Of a stretch of DNA of 64,000 bases, positions 46,769 to 55,813 are shown one piece after another. Source of the stretch: Saprospiraceae bacterium. GTDB taxonomy: Bacteria > Bacteroidota > Bacteroidia > Chitinophagales > Saprospiraceae. Made by a program: the position numbers and the translations under genes. The DNA lies in NCBI GenBank assembly GCA_020630435.1, contig JAHDBJ010000014.1, forward strand, positions 1-64,000. Reading direction: 5' to 3'. The notes beneath the pieces were generated by a model. The model ran no database searches. It was not told the origin of the DNA and saw nothing but the letters and a program-made list of their open reading frames with translations. Position 1 is the stretch's first letter. Each line of letters opens with the position of its first letter.

Positions 46769-48277
46769 ATGGAATCCAAACAACTCAAAATTCATAATAG
46801 TCTTACAAGACAAAAAGAAGTATTCAAACCTATAAATCCACCATTTGTAGGAATGTATGTCTGTGGACCTACAGTATATAGTGATGTGCATATTGGAAAT
46901 GTTCGGACTTTTGTGAGTTTCGATATCATTTATCGATATTTAAAATATATCGGTTATAAAGTACGCTATGTCAGAAATATTACAGACGTAGGGCATTTGG
47001 AAGGTGATGCAGATATAGGCGCAGAAGATAAGATTGCTAAAAAAGCTAGACTAGAGCAGCTTGAACCAATGGAAATTACCCATCGGTATACACTAGGATT
47101 CCATGAAATGATGAATACATTCAACACCTTGTCGCCAAGTATTGAGCCACGGGCTACTGGACATATTATGGAACAGATTGAAATGGTTCAGGATATTTTA
47201 GATAATGGTTTTGCCTACGTGAAAAATGGTTCTGTTTATTTCAATACGGTTAAATTTGCAGAATCCAATGATGTTTATGGTAAATTATCAGGACGTAAAA
47301 TTGAGGATTTATTTTCTGAAACAAGAGATGATTTAAAACACCAAGATGAAAAAAATCACCCTTCAGATTTTGCAATATGGATTAAAGCAGATGAGAATCA
47401 TCTAATGCGATGGAATTCTCCTTGGTCTGTTGGTTTCCCAGGATGGCATTTAGAATGTTCCGTAATGAGTACAAAATATTTAGGGAAAACATTTGATATC
47501 CATGGAGGAGGTTCTGACCTGAAATTTCCGCATCATGAAAATGAAGTTGCCCAAAATCATGGTGCTTGTAATGCTGCTCCAGCGAAAGTGTGGATACATA
47601 CGAATATGCTTTTAATGAATGGTCGTAAGATGTCTAAAAGTGATGGTAATCACATTACTCCTGTAGAACTTTTTACAGGAGACAGCACCCATATTACGAA
47701 GGCTTATAGTCCAATGATTGTAAAATTCTTTATGATGCAAGCTCATTATGGTAGTACCCTTGATCTTTCTGATGCAGCACTCCTAGCGGCTGAAAAAGGA
47801 TACCGCAAGATAATGGAAGCCAATAGAACATTACAACAATTAGTCTATGAAGGTGCAGAGGCTTTAAATGATGAAGATACAGAAATTCAAGCCTTAATGA
47901 ATGGTATCTTTGTGGATATGAATGATGATTTCAATACTCCTCAGGCACTCGCTAAAGCTTTTGGATTAGTAAATAAAATCAATTCGTTCAAAGATGGACA
48001 CATTGCACTCAATTCAATATCAAGACGAACATTTGAAAAGTTACAATACATCTTTACAGCCTTTTTGTTTGATATATGTGGTTTGAAAGATGAGACGCTG
48101 AATAGCGAGGAAAGCAATGGTATTACAGATGAATTAATGCAACTCATCATAGAATTACGTCAAAATGCAAGGGGCAACAAAGACTGGGCTATGTCTGACA
48201 AAATAAGAGATAGCCTAGCAGGAATAGGAGTCCAACTAAAAGATGGAAAAGAAGGAACAACTTGGATAAAAAGCTAA
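46769..48277 (+). CDS. cysS: Cysteinyl-tRNA synthetase
   Basis: This class Ia synthetase charges tRNA-Cys. From the chosen ATG it has 502 residues. The HIGH signature is in GPTVYSDVHIGN (about 33-44), the zinc/cysteine site begins at Cys of MYVCGP and continues with WHLECSVMS and HHENEVAQ. The KMSKS motif is in GRKMSKSDGN (about 285). The C-terminal anticodon region ends GIGVQLKDGKEGTTW. Upstream in-frame TTG at 46736 is not used in the family. Its 3' end abuts yajC, convergent with 3 bp between. Confidence 0.96.
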   Translation: MESKQLKIHNSLTRQKEVFKPINPPFVGMYVCGPTVYSDVHIGNVRTFVSFDIIYRYLKYIGYKVRYVRNITDVGHLEGDADIGAEDKIAKKARLEQLEPMEITHRYTLGFHEMMNTFNTLSPSIEPRATGHIMEQIEMVQDILDNGFAYVKNGSVYFNTVKFAESNDVYGKLSGRKIEDLFSETRDDLKHQDEKNHPSDFAIWIKADENHLMRWNSPWSVGFPGWHLECSVMSTKYLGKTFDIHGGGSDLKFPHHENEVAQNHGACNAAPAKVWIHTNMLLMNGRKMSKSDGNHITPVELFTGDSTHITKAYSPMIVKFFMMQAHYGSTLDLSDAALLAAEKGYRKIMEANRTLQQLVYEGAEALNDEDTEIQALMNGIFVDMNDDFNTPQALAKAFGLVNKINSFKDGHIALNSISRRTFEKLQYIFTAFLFDICGLKDETLNSEESNGITDELMQLIIELRQNARGNKDWAMSDKIRDSLAGIGVQLKDGKEGTTWIKS

Positions 48278-48280
48278 ATA

Positions 48281-48574
48281 TTATGCCGTTGCATTAGCAG
48301 AATTACTAGCGTATAATGCATCGGTCATTTCCTTTGATATCGCATTTTTAGTGACTCGGATAAATGTTTTAGTATCAACTTGTAAAGAGACAGTTTGACC
48401 ATCGACTTTACTGATTTTGCCAATTATTCCACTTGCAGTAACGACCTCGTCTCCTTTTTGGATATTATCCATAAAAGCTTGTTGTTCTTTTGCTTTCTTT
48501 TGTTGTGGTCGTATAAAAAACATATACATTACTAAGAACATCCCCGCCATCAGGGCTAAATTCAATGCATCCAT
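48281..48574 (-). CDS. yajC: Preprotein translocase accessory subunit YajC
   Basis: This 97-residue Sec translocon partner has one transmembrane helix (about 5-22, LALMAGMFLVMYMFFIRPQQ) followed by the RPQQKKAKE basic stretch and the conserved MDNIQKGDEVVTASGIIGKI domain, as in SecDF-associated YajC. It lies 22 bp downstream of the DUF1573 gene on the same strand, a common arrangement in Bacteroidota. Start ATG at 48574. Confidence 0.93.
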   Translation of the reverse strand: MDALNLALMAGMFLVMYMFFIRPQQKKAKEQQAFMDNIQKGDEVVTASGIIGKISKVDGQTVSLQVDTKTFIRVTKNAISKEMTDALYASNSANATA

Positions 48575-48595
48575 AATTTATATAGTTAGAATTTT

Positions 48596-49114
48596 TTATT
48601 GATTAGAAAGTTCGTCATCTTCAGGTTCAAGCATTGGAGCTAAAACATTACCTTCTAGAACTACCATTGTCATCAGTGGCCATGTATTCGCAATAATTGA
48701 GAAGGGTTTATCTTGTCTTCCTTCTTTTCCTTTGCTATCGAATATTACTTCAATGCTTCCTTTTTCTCCGACAGCAACAGGGGCTTTTGTCCATTTTGGG
48801 ACTGCACAGCCACAAGAGGATTTAATGTCCTTTATGACCAAGGGAACAACACCTGTATTTTTAAATTTATAGGTATAGGATACTTTTTTTCCTTCTTGGA
48901 TATTGCCAAAGTCATATGTCCATGTATCGAACTCCATTTTTGCAACATTAACAGTATCTGTGGGTGTCATATTTTTTGGTGTTCGGATAGCTTTATTATT
49001 ATCTGTTGTAAGATCTATATCGGTATCGACAACTTCAAGCGTGTTATCTCCAGACTTGCTATTTTGACAAGCAAGTATAAATAGTGAGAATATGATGACA
49101 ATGTATTTTCCCAT
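48596..49114 (-). CDS. DUF1573 lipoprotein
   Basis: This 172-residue protein has a signal peptide with lipobox LFILAC (Cys near 16), an acidic linker, and an ASPM/Hydin-like Ig domain (DUF1573): WTYDFGNIQEGKKVSYTYKFKNTG, split here by position about 65-90, IKDIKSSCGCAVPKW and VIFDSKGKEGRQDKP. The CGC pair is typical. The surface or periplasmic function is unknown. It precedes yajC by 22 bp. The start was moved from a TTG at 49135 to ATG 49114. Confidence 0.88.
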   Translation of the reverse strand: MGKYIVIIFSLFILACQNSKSGDNTLEVVDTDIDLTTDNNKAIRTPKNMTPTDTVNVAKMEFDTWTYDFGNIQEGKKVSYTYKFKNTGVVPLVIKDIKSSCGCAVPKWTKAPVAVGEKGSIEVIFDSKGKEGRQDKPFSIIANTWPLMTMVVLEGNVLAPMLEPEDDELSNQ

Positions 49115-49210
49115 TATTTTATTTTTTGATTGCAAAAGTAGTAATTAAGACATAAAGAGATTAAAAATCAAGTATAAAAATGGAATCTAAGTAGAATTGT
49201 AGCTTTAACA

Positions 49211-49252
49211 AAAAAAGAAAAGCAATAAGTTATTGGCTAACCTATTGCTTTT
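49211..49252 (-). terminator. Terminator downstream of ompA
   Basis: AAAAGCAATA (49252-49243) and TATTGCTTTT (49227-49218) pair on the leftward transcript, followed by a T-rich run. The MITE-like copy sits between the ompA stop and this hairpin. It may act in both directions. Confidence 0.7.
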
Positions 49253-49261
49253 TTATATATC

Positions 49262-49408
49262 GAAGCTGTTAAAAAATAGAATGATGAATTATTTACAAGT
49301 CATTGTATCTCAATATTTCAGCTAATTCTTTTCACCGTAACTAAGGCTACGAAAAAAGAATGGAGCTTTATCTTGAAATACAAGCACTTATCATTATTAA
49401 ACAACTTC
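49262..49408 (+). mobile_element. MITE-like repeat, copy A (147 bp)
   Basis: Imperfect 16-bp terminal inverted repeats (GAAGCTGTTAAAAAAT against GAAGTTGTTTAATAAT, 13 of 16 match) bound the element. A direct ATC duplication flanks it at 49259-49261 and 49409-49411. A 130-bp stretch from 49262 matches 58483-58612 on the other strand with 3 differences. An internal hairpin spans 49320-49367. There is no ORF. It sits between ompA and its terminator. Confidence 0.75.
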
Positions 49409-49425
49409 ATCAAATACTATAAAAA

Positions 49426-50784
49426 TTATTTCAAATACAAATCAAATTCAACTCTACGATTCGCTTGTCGACCATCTTTATATTTATTATCAGCAATAGG
49501 GCGAGTTTCACCAAAACCTGTATAGCTAATACGATTTGGGTTAATACCTTTTGCTACAATATAGTCATAGCATGCTTTAGCTCTACGTTCTGAAAGCTGT
49601 TGATTTGATTCAGAGCTTCCTACACTGTCAGTATGTCCGCCGATACTCAAATTATAATCTTTATAACGTGTCATTATATCAACAATTTTATCCAATATGC
49701 CATGAGATGTAGAGCGAATCGTTGACTTTGCAGTTTCAAATTCTACTGCATAACGTGCTTCTTCTAAAGTTGCTTTATCTTCTTCCTTAAGCTCAGGACA
49801 ACCACTGTTAGATGCAACACCAGCAGTTGTTGGACATTTATCATCCGCATCAGCTACACCATCACCATCTGTATCAGGGCATCCATTAAATCGTGCTAAG
49901 CCTGCTGTTCTTGGACACCTATCATTTTTATCATCTACACCGTCACCATCTGTATCAACAATTTTAACTTCCTCTTCTTCCTCCTCTTCTTCAGGACAGC
50001 CATTATTAGCAGCAATTCCTGCAATATTAGGACAATCATCCTTAGAATTAATAATTCCATCATTATCAGAATCAGGACAACCATTAAATTTTGCTAAGCC
50101 TTTATCTCTAGGGCATTGGTCTATGTCATCCGTTACACCATCACCGTCAATATCTGTGGGTTCTACAACTACTTTAGGTTCTTTTTTCTTAACACCACCA
50201 TCATTATGGATTAAAAAAAGTAGCCCTGCTGTACCGTGCAGGTTATTACGATTATCAGATAGGGAAAAGCGATACTCTGTTTGAAGTTGCAAGTAAAAAT
50301 TACGAGATAGTTTTAAATTGAAACCTATTCCTGCTGGAAATTGAATGTCAAGATCATCATCTTGAAGCAACATCCCTCCAACACCTGCAAAAAGATAAGG
50401 ATTGAAAAAAGTTGTAGGTTTGAAATATTTAAATTGAGCAACAAGATCAAGATTTACAAATGTTCTTTTTTTATTTAAATTAGTAGCATTTAATTCAGGA
50501 GTTGCACCTAAAGAATCTAATGTTCCTATTCTTAGTGGTACTCCGATATTAATAAATTCATTAAGATGTCTAAAATAGCCGACTTCGACACCGCCACCCC
50601 TTTTATCAATAGCATCGGAAAAGTTGTAATCAGTATCAATATATCCACTCCAAACTTTTGGGGAATAATAATCTGTAGCAAGATATTTGAATGTAATCCC
50701 ATGTTTTGCTCCAGAATGTTGTGCTAAGATAATACTTGAACAACATAGGATTGAGATTACGAAGAGCAATATTTTTTTTTGCAT
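49426..50784 (-). CDS. OmpA-family outer-membrane protein with thrombospondin type 3 repeats
   Basis: This 452-residue protein has a signal peptide (about 1-21), an N-terminal beta-barrel domain (about 25-195), then calcium-binding TSP3 repeats (about 205-330, four DxDGDGV...CP units such as DTDGDGVDDKNDRCP) with an acidic EEEEEEEE spacer. The C-terminal OmpA domain (about 340-452) has GGHTDSVGSSESNQQLSERR for peptidoglycan binding and GFGETRPIADNKYKDGRQANRRVEF. It should link the outer membrane to the wall. Its 3' end is followed by the MITE-like copy and the terminator. Confidence 0.95.
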   Translation of the reverse strand: MQKKILLFVISILCCSSIILAQHSGAKHGITFKYLATDYYSPKVWSGYIDTDYNFSDAIDKRGGGVEVGYFRHLNEFINIGVPLRIGTLDSLGATPELNATNLNKKRTFVNLDLVAQFKYFKPTTFFNPYLFAGVGGMLLQDDDLDIQFPAGIGFNLKLSRNFYLQLQTEYRFSLSDNRNNLHGTAGLLFLIHNDGGVKKKEPKVVVEPTDIDGDGVTDDIDQCPRDKGLAKFNGCPDSDNDGIINSKDDCPNIAGIAANNGCPEEEEEEEEVKIVDTDGDGVDDKNDRCPRTAGLARFNGCPDTDGDGVADADDKCPTTAGVASNSGCPELKEEDKATLEEARYAVEFETAKSTIRSTSHGILDKIVDIMTRYKDYNLSIGGHTDSVGSSESNQQLSERRAKACYDYIVAKGINPNRISYTGFGETRPIADNKYKDGRQANRRVEFDLYLK

Positions 50785-50973
50785 AACAATAAAGTTTTAT
50801 GAAAATAAATTGTAGTAGTGTGTAGTGATATATAAGCAAAATAGTGTGCGTGCTAAAAAATAAAAATTTTGACACCTACACCAACTAAACTGTAATCTAC
50901 AGTATAGTATTAACTTCCAAATAATTTTATGTGTTAATTGTTATAAGGCAATACAAGTTCTACTAAGTTAAGA

Positions 50974-51912
50974 TCAATCTACCAGTCCTCGTCCCTTTTT
51001 GATGATTTTTCCTTCTTTTTGTAGTAGTTTCATCAATTTGTCGAGTATTCCATTAATGAAATCTTTACTTTTGGGCGTACTATATATTTTAGAAATATCT
51101 ACAAATTCGTTAATCGTAACTTTTGTAGGAATCGTTTCAAAATTGATTAATTCACAGACGGCCATCTTTAATAAAATCATATCAATATTAGCAACCCGAT
51201 CAGCTTCCCAATTTTTAAGGACAGGTTTGATGATGCTAAGAAGCTCATCATTTTGGTGAAAAACTTTATAGAGCAATTCCAATCCAAATTCTTTGGTTGT
51301 CTCATCATCAGGAACATATTGGTCATAAAAGGCACCTTCTAAAGGCGATGCTTTCAAGGTCTTTTTCATAGCACCTACAACGAGAGATTTGTCGTGGATA
51401 TAGCAGGAATATCGATCGTCTAAATGTTCTTCAAAAGTCTCGTTATTGACAAGGAATTTGTATAATTTTAGTAAAATATCTAGATGATCGGCTAAACTAC
51501 TTTTATCTTTCTGAAGTAAATAATTTTTAAAATCTTCGGACTTGGCAAATTCAGTATAAAGTAAACGATTCGTGTCTTTATCATTTTTTGTTTCTAATTT
51601 ATACTTTTTTAACAAGGCTTTGTACCCTTCATTATTAACAATGGACTGTACATTTTCATTTTCAAAAAGTTTAGGAGAAAAATATTTATCTTCCTCAGTA
51701 GGTAAGAGTTTTGCAGCACGTTTTGCAGCATCGCTTTTAACATATTCGGCGATTTTCATCAACTGGTACAAGTTGAAGATATATAATTCATAGGAACTTT
51801 GAATGTCTCGGTTGTACCTGTTTTCCAAATCTTTGTAAGTCAGTGTGCTGTCCATCCCAATGGCGTAGAGCAACTGCATCACTTTGACCCGAATATTTCT
51901 TCTGCTCAACAT
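50974..51912 (-). CDS. nusB: Transcription antitermination factor NusB
   Basis: NusB binds boxA in rRNA leader transcripts with NusE/S10 to allow antitermination. The 312-residue protein begins with the conserved MLSRRNIRVKVMQLLYAIGM. It has a long family-specific middle insertion and the conserved C-terminal helices DRVANIDMILLKMAVCELI and IPTKVTINEFVDISKIYSTPKSKDFINGILD. The extended length is typical of Bacteroidota orthologues and roughly double that of E. coli NusB. The start ATG at 51912 is preferred to the frame's upstream extension. Confidence 0.92.
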   Translation of the reverse strand: MLSRRNIRVKVMQLLYAIGMDSTLTYKDLENRYNRDIQSSYELYIFNLYQLMKIAEYVKSDAAKRAAKLLPTEEDKYFSPKLFENENVQSIVNNEGYKALLKKYKLETKNDKDTNRLLYTEFAKSEDFKNYLLQKDKSSLADHLDILLKLYKFLVNNETFEEHLDDRYSCYIHDKSLVVGAMKKTLKASPLEGAFYDQYVPDDETTKEFGLELLYKVFHQNDELLSIIKPVLKNWEADRVANIDMILLKMAVCELINFETIPTKVTINEFVDISKIYSTPKSKDFINGILDKLMKLLQKEGKIIKKGRGLVD

Positions 51913-52108
51913 AATTTGATAGTATCGTCTTGCGGATTTGTTTTGATATAAAGAATTGAGAACAAAATAAATATAACTTTGTCCAAAATGCAAAGAAAAA
52001 AGATTTTTTTTATAAAACCTTATTTAATTTGAGTTTAAATGTAATTATGGGGTTTTAATACTAGTTTTTAGACGTCAATAACGAGCAAATAGATACATTT
52101 ATTAAAAA

Positions 52109-53617
52109 TCACATCCATGCTTTTTGAGAAGTTTCTACTTTATATAATACAAAATCTTGCAAAAATTGAGCTTTTTCTATTGTTAAAAATGGAATTGTTA
52201 CAGAACCTGCTGCGGTGTAAAAGGTAATATCTGCTAATTGATGCCTTCTTTGGTAAATGGATTGTCTTATTTTTATAGATTGAATTTTATACCATTTTAG
52301 TAAAATATACTTAGTCCCTACCAAACCATTTCTTACCCTTAACCCTTTTTCACTAATATACAGCTTCCACTTTTTATAATAAATTAAACTTGTCCAATAG
52401 ATAAATGGTAACCAAAGCAATAGCCATAAATTTATCCAACTAGTATTGAAATATTGAAATAAAAGAATCGGTAAAAGAGGGACAATGCCAAAATACAACA
52501 TTCGCCGAAAAATGATTTTTTTACTGATAGAATGTTCTTCAAATTCCAATAAGTTTTCTTCAGGAAAGTAAGCATTTCGAACAGCATCAATTTGACTATT
52601 ATAACATCCTGGAACATATAAGGCTTGACGACGTTGAATCGCTGAACTTCCTGCTTGGCGAAGTCGTAAACCCCAAAGAGAGAATATTTGTTTGATAGGG
52701 TTGGTACTCCAATCAACTAATTGGATTTTCTGCATTTTAGCAGAACGTTCTTTACGATTGAAAAGTCCAGCTATAATTTTAAATCCCTTTTCTTGTCGTA
52801 AAAATCGGAGGTCATAATATTTTAATGCTGTACTAATAAGTGTAAAAAGGAAAGACGTTATCACCATGAAAATGAGAAAACTAATGCCTATAATGAATAC
52901 ATTTTCTCGTATAAACCCTAATTCAGTCAGTTCTTTTTTTAGCCCTTTTTCACCAAAAACCGATTCTGCAAATTCGAAAATACCATATATCGTGAAAAGA
53001 ATAAGCCCCGCAGTTCTAAGATGATTTTGACCAATGCCAATTTTAAGTAAGTCTGAAAAACTCAATCGTAGTAGTAAAGTTTCTTTTTCTTCTATTGCAT
53101 TTACACTCGTTTCACCTTCACCAGTACTATCGATATGCTCTTTCTTTTTAGCAATTAAGAATGTTCGAATAGCTTCGGCTTCTTCTTTACGTAAAGCATC
53201 GATAGAAACTTCATTTTTGCCAGAACCTGCTGTGTCCAACTCTAGAGCAACAACATTGAAAATCTGATGAATAATATTTTGCTTAAAATTAATAGTTTGT
53301 ATACGATCGAAAGGGATATTCAGTTTTCTTTTTTGAAAAATTCCTTTTTCTATGATTAATTCATTTCCTTGTATATAGTAGTAATATTTAAAATAAGAAA
53401 TAATAGAAAGGGTCATGGGAATAATCGCAACACCAACACCTACAATTGACCAAAAGGAATCTTGTAAACGTGCAGGATTGATGAAAAATACAATAACTAA
53501 CGGAAATGCTTGCCTGATAAATAACCAAATAAACCGAAACAAAATAATAAAGATTGCAACAGGTGATTGTCGATTAGGTGTATTTAAAAAATCTATAATT
53601 TCCTTATTTGTCTTCAT
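52109..53617 (-). CDS. PH-domain membrane protein, YdbT-like
   Basis: This 502-residue membrane protein has repeated bacterial PH (PF03703-like) domains, each following two hydrophobic segments. The motif FQKRKLNIPFDRIQTINFKQN (split by position about 90-110) recurs as FNRKERSAKMQKIQLVDWSTNP and VGTKYILLKWYKIQSIKIRQS. Six or more transmembrane helices are seen. The function is unknown; the family sits with YdbS in many bacteria. Its start overlaps the end of the YdbS-like gene by 14 nt, so the two are translated together. Confidence 0.88.
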   Translation of the reverse strand: MKTNKEIIDFLNTPNRQSPVAIFIILFRFIWLFIRQAFPLVIVFFINPARLQDSFWSIVGVGVAIIPMTLSIISYFKYYYYIQGNELIIEKGIFQKRKLNIPFDRIQTINFKQNIIHQIFNVVALELDTAGSGKNEVSIDALRKEEAEAIRTFLIAKKKEHIDSTGEGETSVNAIEEKETLLLRLSFSDLLKIGIGQNHLRTAGLILFTIYGIFEFAESVFGEKGLKKELTELGFIRENVFIIGISFLIFMVITSFLFTLISTALKYYDLRFLRQEKGFKIIAGLFNRKERSAKMQKIQLVDWSTNPIKQIFSLWGLRLRQAGSSAIQRRQALYVPGCYNSQIDAVRNAYFPEENLLEFEEHSISKKIIFRRMLYFGIVPLLPILLFQYFNTSWINLWLLLWLPFIYWTSLIYYKKWKLYISEKGLRVRNGLVGTKYILLKWYKIQSIKIRQSIYQRRHQLADITFYTAAGSVTIPFLTIEKAQFLQDFVLYKVETSQKAWM

Positions 53618-54125
53618 CTATGGCTGTATTTTTAATAATGAATTCTTTAAGTTGTTGAGCATCACCATCACGCAATCCAGGAATGGATAAATCACTAGCA
53701 TTACCTCCAGCCGTAAAAATTTCTAAGGTTTTAAGATTAAACATTCTTTCAATTGGTCCCTGTTTTATTTCACAATGTTGGACTCTATTAAAAGGAATTG
53801 AAGTAAGACTTTTAAATATCACTCCTTTTCGATATAAAATATCATAGGTTCTAAGGGCATAGCCTCTAATATTGAAACTTTTTTTAACTAATAATATAGA
53901 AACAATAAAAGCTAGCAACCAAAGTCCCATTATCACATAAACAGCCCAAGGCATTTTTCTTACATAAAGAGTGAAACTTAAGGATAATGCCCCAAAAAGT
54001 AGAAAAATATAAAAGGCTAACGTCCCTAGATAAGAAACAGTTAAATAGGCGGGATCTGGTTTTTGTAATTCAACATCAGCCGTATTTGGGAGAGACTCAA
54101 TATTGACTTGTGGATTTGTAAACAT
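53604..54125 (-). CDS. PH-domain membrane protein, YdbS-like
   Basis: This 173-residue protein has two hydrophobic helices (about 30-75) and one bacterial PH domain with YRKGVIFKSLTSIPFNRVQH followed by FNLKTLEIFTAGG. It is the small partner of the YdbT-like protein, overlapping it by 14 nt. This arrangement is common across bacteria, but the pair has no defined biochemical role. The ATG at 54125 (MFTNPQVN) is preferred over a TTG at 54170. Confidence 0.88.
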   Translation of the reverse strand: MFTNPQVNIESLPNTADVELQKPDPAYLTVSYLGTLAFYIFLLFGALSLSFTLYVRKMPWAVYVIMGLWLLAFIVSILLVKKSFNIRGYALRTYDILYRKGVIFKSLTSIPFNRVQHCEIKQGPIERMFNLKTLEIFTAGGNASDLSIPGLRDGDAQQLKEFIIKNTAIDEDK

Positions 54126-54245
54126 TTTTGAAGGTATTTTATCGGGTATAAATAATCGACGGTTCAACAAGTTCTTAATTTCAATCGGATTATACTAAAT
54201 TTACCTTGAGAATCTGTTTTAAAATTTATTTAATACTATTTTCTT

Positions 54246-55289
54246 ATGAAAAATTTCATTCGATTTATAAAAATCATATTTGTTATAGCCCTAATGTTAG
54301 CAATTACCTATGCTGTAGGGCCTAAGCCCGAAAAGCCTACATTAAATACTATTCTGCCAAGTTTAGACATTCCTTTAAATAAACTAGATGAAACAATTAT
54401 TCGTTCAGAGTCTGCTTTTACAACCCTAAAACCAGGCAATGAAGCAAGGGTCGTTTGGGCAAACGCAACAAAAACAAAAACACCTTATAGTATTGTTTAT
54501 TTACCAGGATTTTCAGGGACGCATGAAGAAGGTAGTCCTATACATAACGATTTTGCTAAGAGATACGGCTGTAATATGTACCTAGCTAGACTTCAGTCAC
54601 ATGGATTGAATGAAAAAGAACCATTATTAGATTTAACAGCAGCGAATTATTTAGAGAGTGCAAAACAAGCTTTAGCAATTGGCAAATTACTCGGGGATAA
54701 AGTTATCTTAATGTCTTGTTCTACAGGAAGTACATTAGGTATCTATCTAACAGGTGATAATCCAGAGGTAGCTGCTAATATTTGCTATTCACCCAATATT
54801 GATGTATATGATCCTAAATCAGATTTATTGATAGGGCCTTGGAGTTTGAAACTGGCAAGGCTAATCTTTGGAGGAAACTATCGAGAATATGAAGCGTCAG
54901 AAGATATGAAGAAATATTGGACTAGTCGCTATCGTTTAGAAGCATTGATTCAGATGAAACTCCTAGTAAGCTCAACAATGACAGAAGAAACATTTAAGAA
55001 GATTAGCCAACCTGTTTTTATAGGATATTATTATAAAAATGAAGAAGAACAAGATAAGATAGTTTCGATTAAACGTATGAAAGAAATGTTGGAACAAGTA
55101 TCTACACCAGAGCATTTGAAACGGGAAGTTGCTTTTGATAAAGTAGATGCACATGTTATCGCTTCATGGGTACAATCCAAAGATATTGAATCTGTTAGAA
55201 GTGAAACCTTTAAATTTGCGGAAGAAATTTTACAGCTCAAACCTATAACAGCAGAAATTGTACCTGCAGAAATTGAAATGACTCATTAG
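54246..55289 (+). CDS. Membrane-anchored alpha/beta hydrolase
   Basis: This 347-residue protein has one N-terminal hydrophobic helix (about 7-23), then an alpha/beta hydrolase fold. YLPGFSGTHEEGSP is the oxyanion strand-loop and LMSCSTGST holds the nucleophile Ser in an SxSxG elbow in place of GxSxG. The general-base His is in KVDAHVIASWV near residue 300. The Asp is probably in the EEEQDKIVS loop. The substrate is unknown, perhaps an ester or lipid at the membrane. It is followed by rimM after 11 bp on the same strand. Confidence 0.82.
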   Translation: MKNFIRFIKIIFVIALMLAITYAVGPKPEKPTLNTILPSLDIPLNKLDETIIRSESAFTTLKPGNEARVVWANATKTKTPYSIVYLPGFSGTHEEGSPIHNDFAKRYGCNMYLARLQSHGLNEKEPLLDLTAANYLESAKQALAIGKLLGDKVILMSCSTGSTLGIYLTGDNPEVAANICYSPNIDVYDPKSDLLIGPWSLKLARLIFGGNYREYEASEDMKKYWTSRYRLEALIQMKLLVSSTMTEETFKKISQPVFIGYYYKNEEEQDKIVSIKRMKEMLEQVSTPEHLKREVAFDKVDAHVIASWVQSKDIESVRSETFKFAEEILQLKPITAEIVPAEIEMTH

Positions 55290-55300
55290 CCTTTTTATAA

Positions 55301-55813
55301 ATGGAAGATATTATAAACATTGGATATACTCAAAAAGTCTATGGACTAGATGGGCGCTTAAAAATTAAAATAGAAGCGCAATATATAGAAGATTTTGTTG
55401 ATTGTGGTGTGTTATTTTTAGAAGTAAATGGGAAGCCTTTACCCTACTTTATTGAAGAAATTAGTGTCCTAGGAAAACAACAGTTATTATTGAAATTAGA
55501 AGATGTCAATGATCGAGAAACAGCAAATACATTGACGTCTAAAAGTATTTCAATAAGAAGTATTGATATAGTACAAACAGAAAAAGTACAAGAAGGAAAT
55601 AAAACTTATATAGATTATACCATAATTGATAAGGAACAAGGAATCGTGGGTAAAATAACGAGTGTAGAAGAGTTTCCTCAGCAGGAGATGGCATTTTTAA
55701 AGCATAAAGGAAAAGAAATCTTGATTCCTTTAAATGATGATTTTATTATAAAAATTGATTCTACTCAAAAAGAAATTTTGATGGATTTACCCTTAGGCTT
55801 ATTAGAGTTATAA
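55301..55813 (+). CDS. rimM: 16S rRNA processing protein RimM
   Basis: RimM assists assembly of the head of the 30S subunit by binding S19 and 16S rRNA. The 170-residue protein has the N-terminal RimM barrel (YTQKVYGLDGRLKIKI, about 8-23) and the C-terminal PRC-type barrel (IVGKITSVEEFPQQEMAFLKHKGKEILIPLNDDFI, split by position about 110-145) ending DLPLGLLEL. In many bacteria rimM lies in rpsP-rimM-trmD. Here neither is adjacent; it follows an alpha/beta hydrolase. Confidence 0.92.
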   Translation: MEDIINIGYTQKVYGLDGRLKIKIEAQYIEDFVDCGVLFLEVNGKPLPYFIEEISVLGKQQLLLKLEDVNDRETANTLTSKSISIRSIDIVQTEKVQEGNKTYIDYTIIDKEQGIVGKITSVEEFPQQEMAFLKHKGKEILIPLNDDFIIKIDSTQKEILMDLPLGLLEL

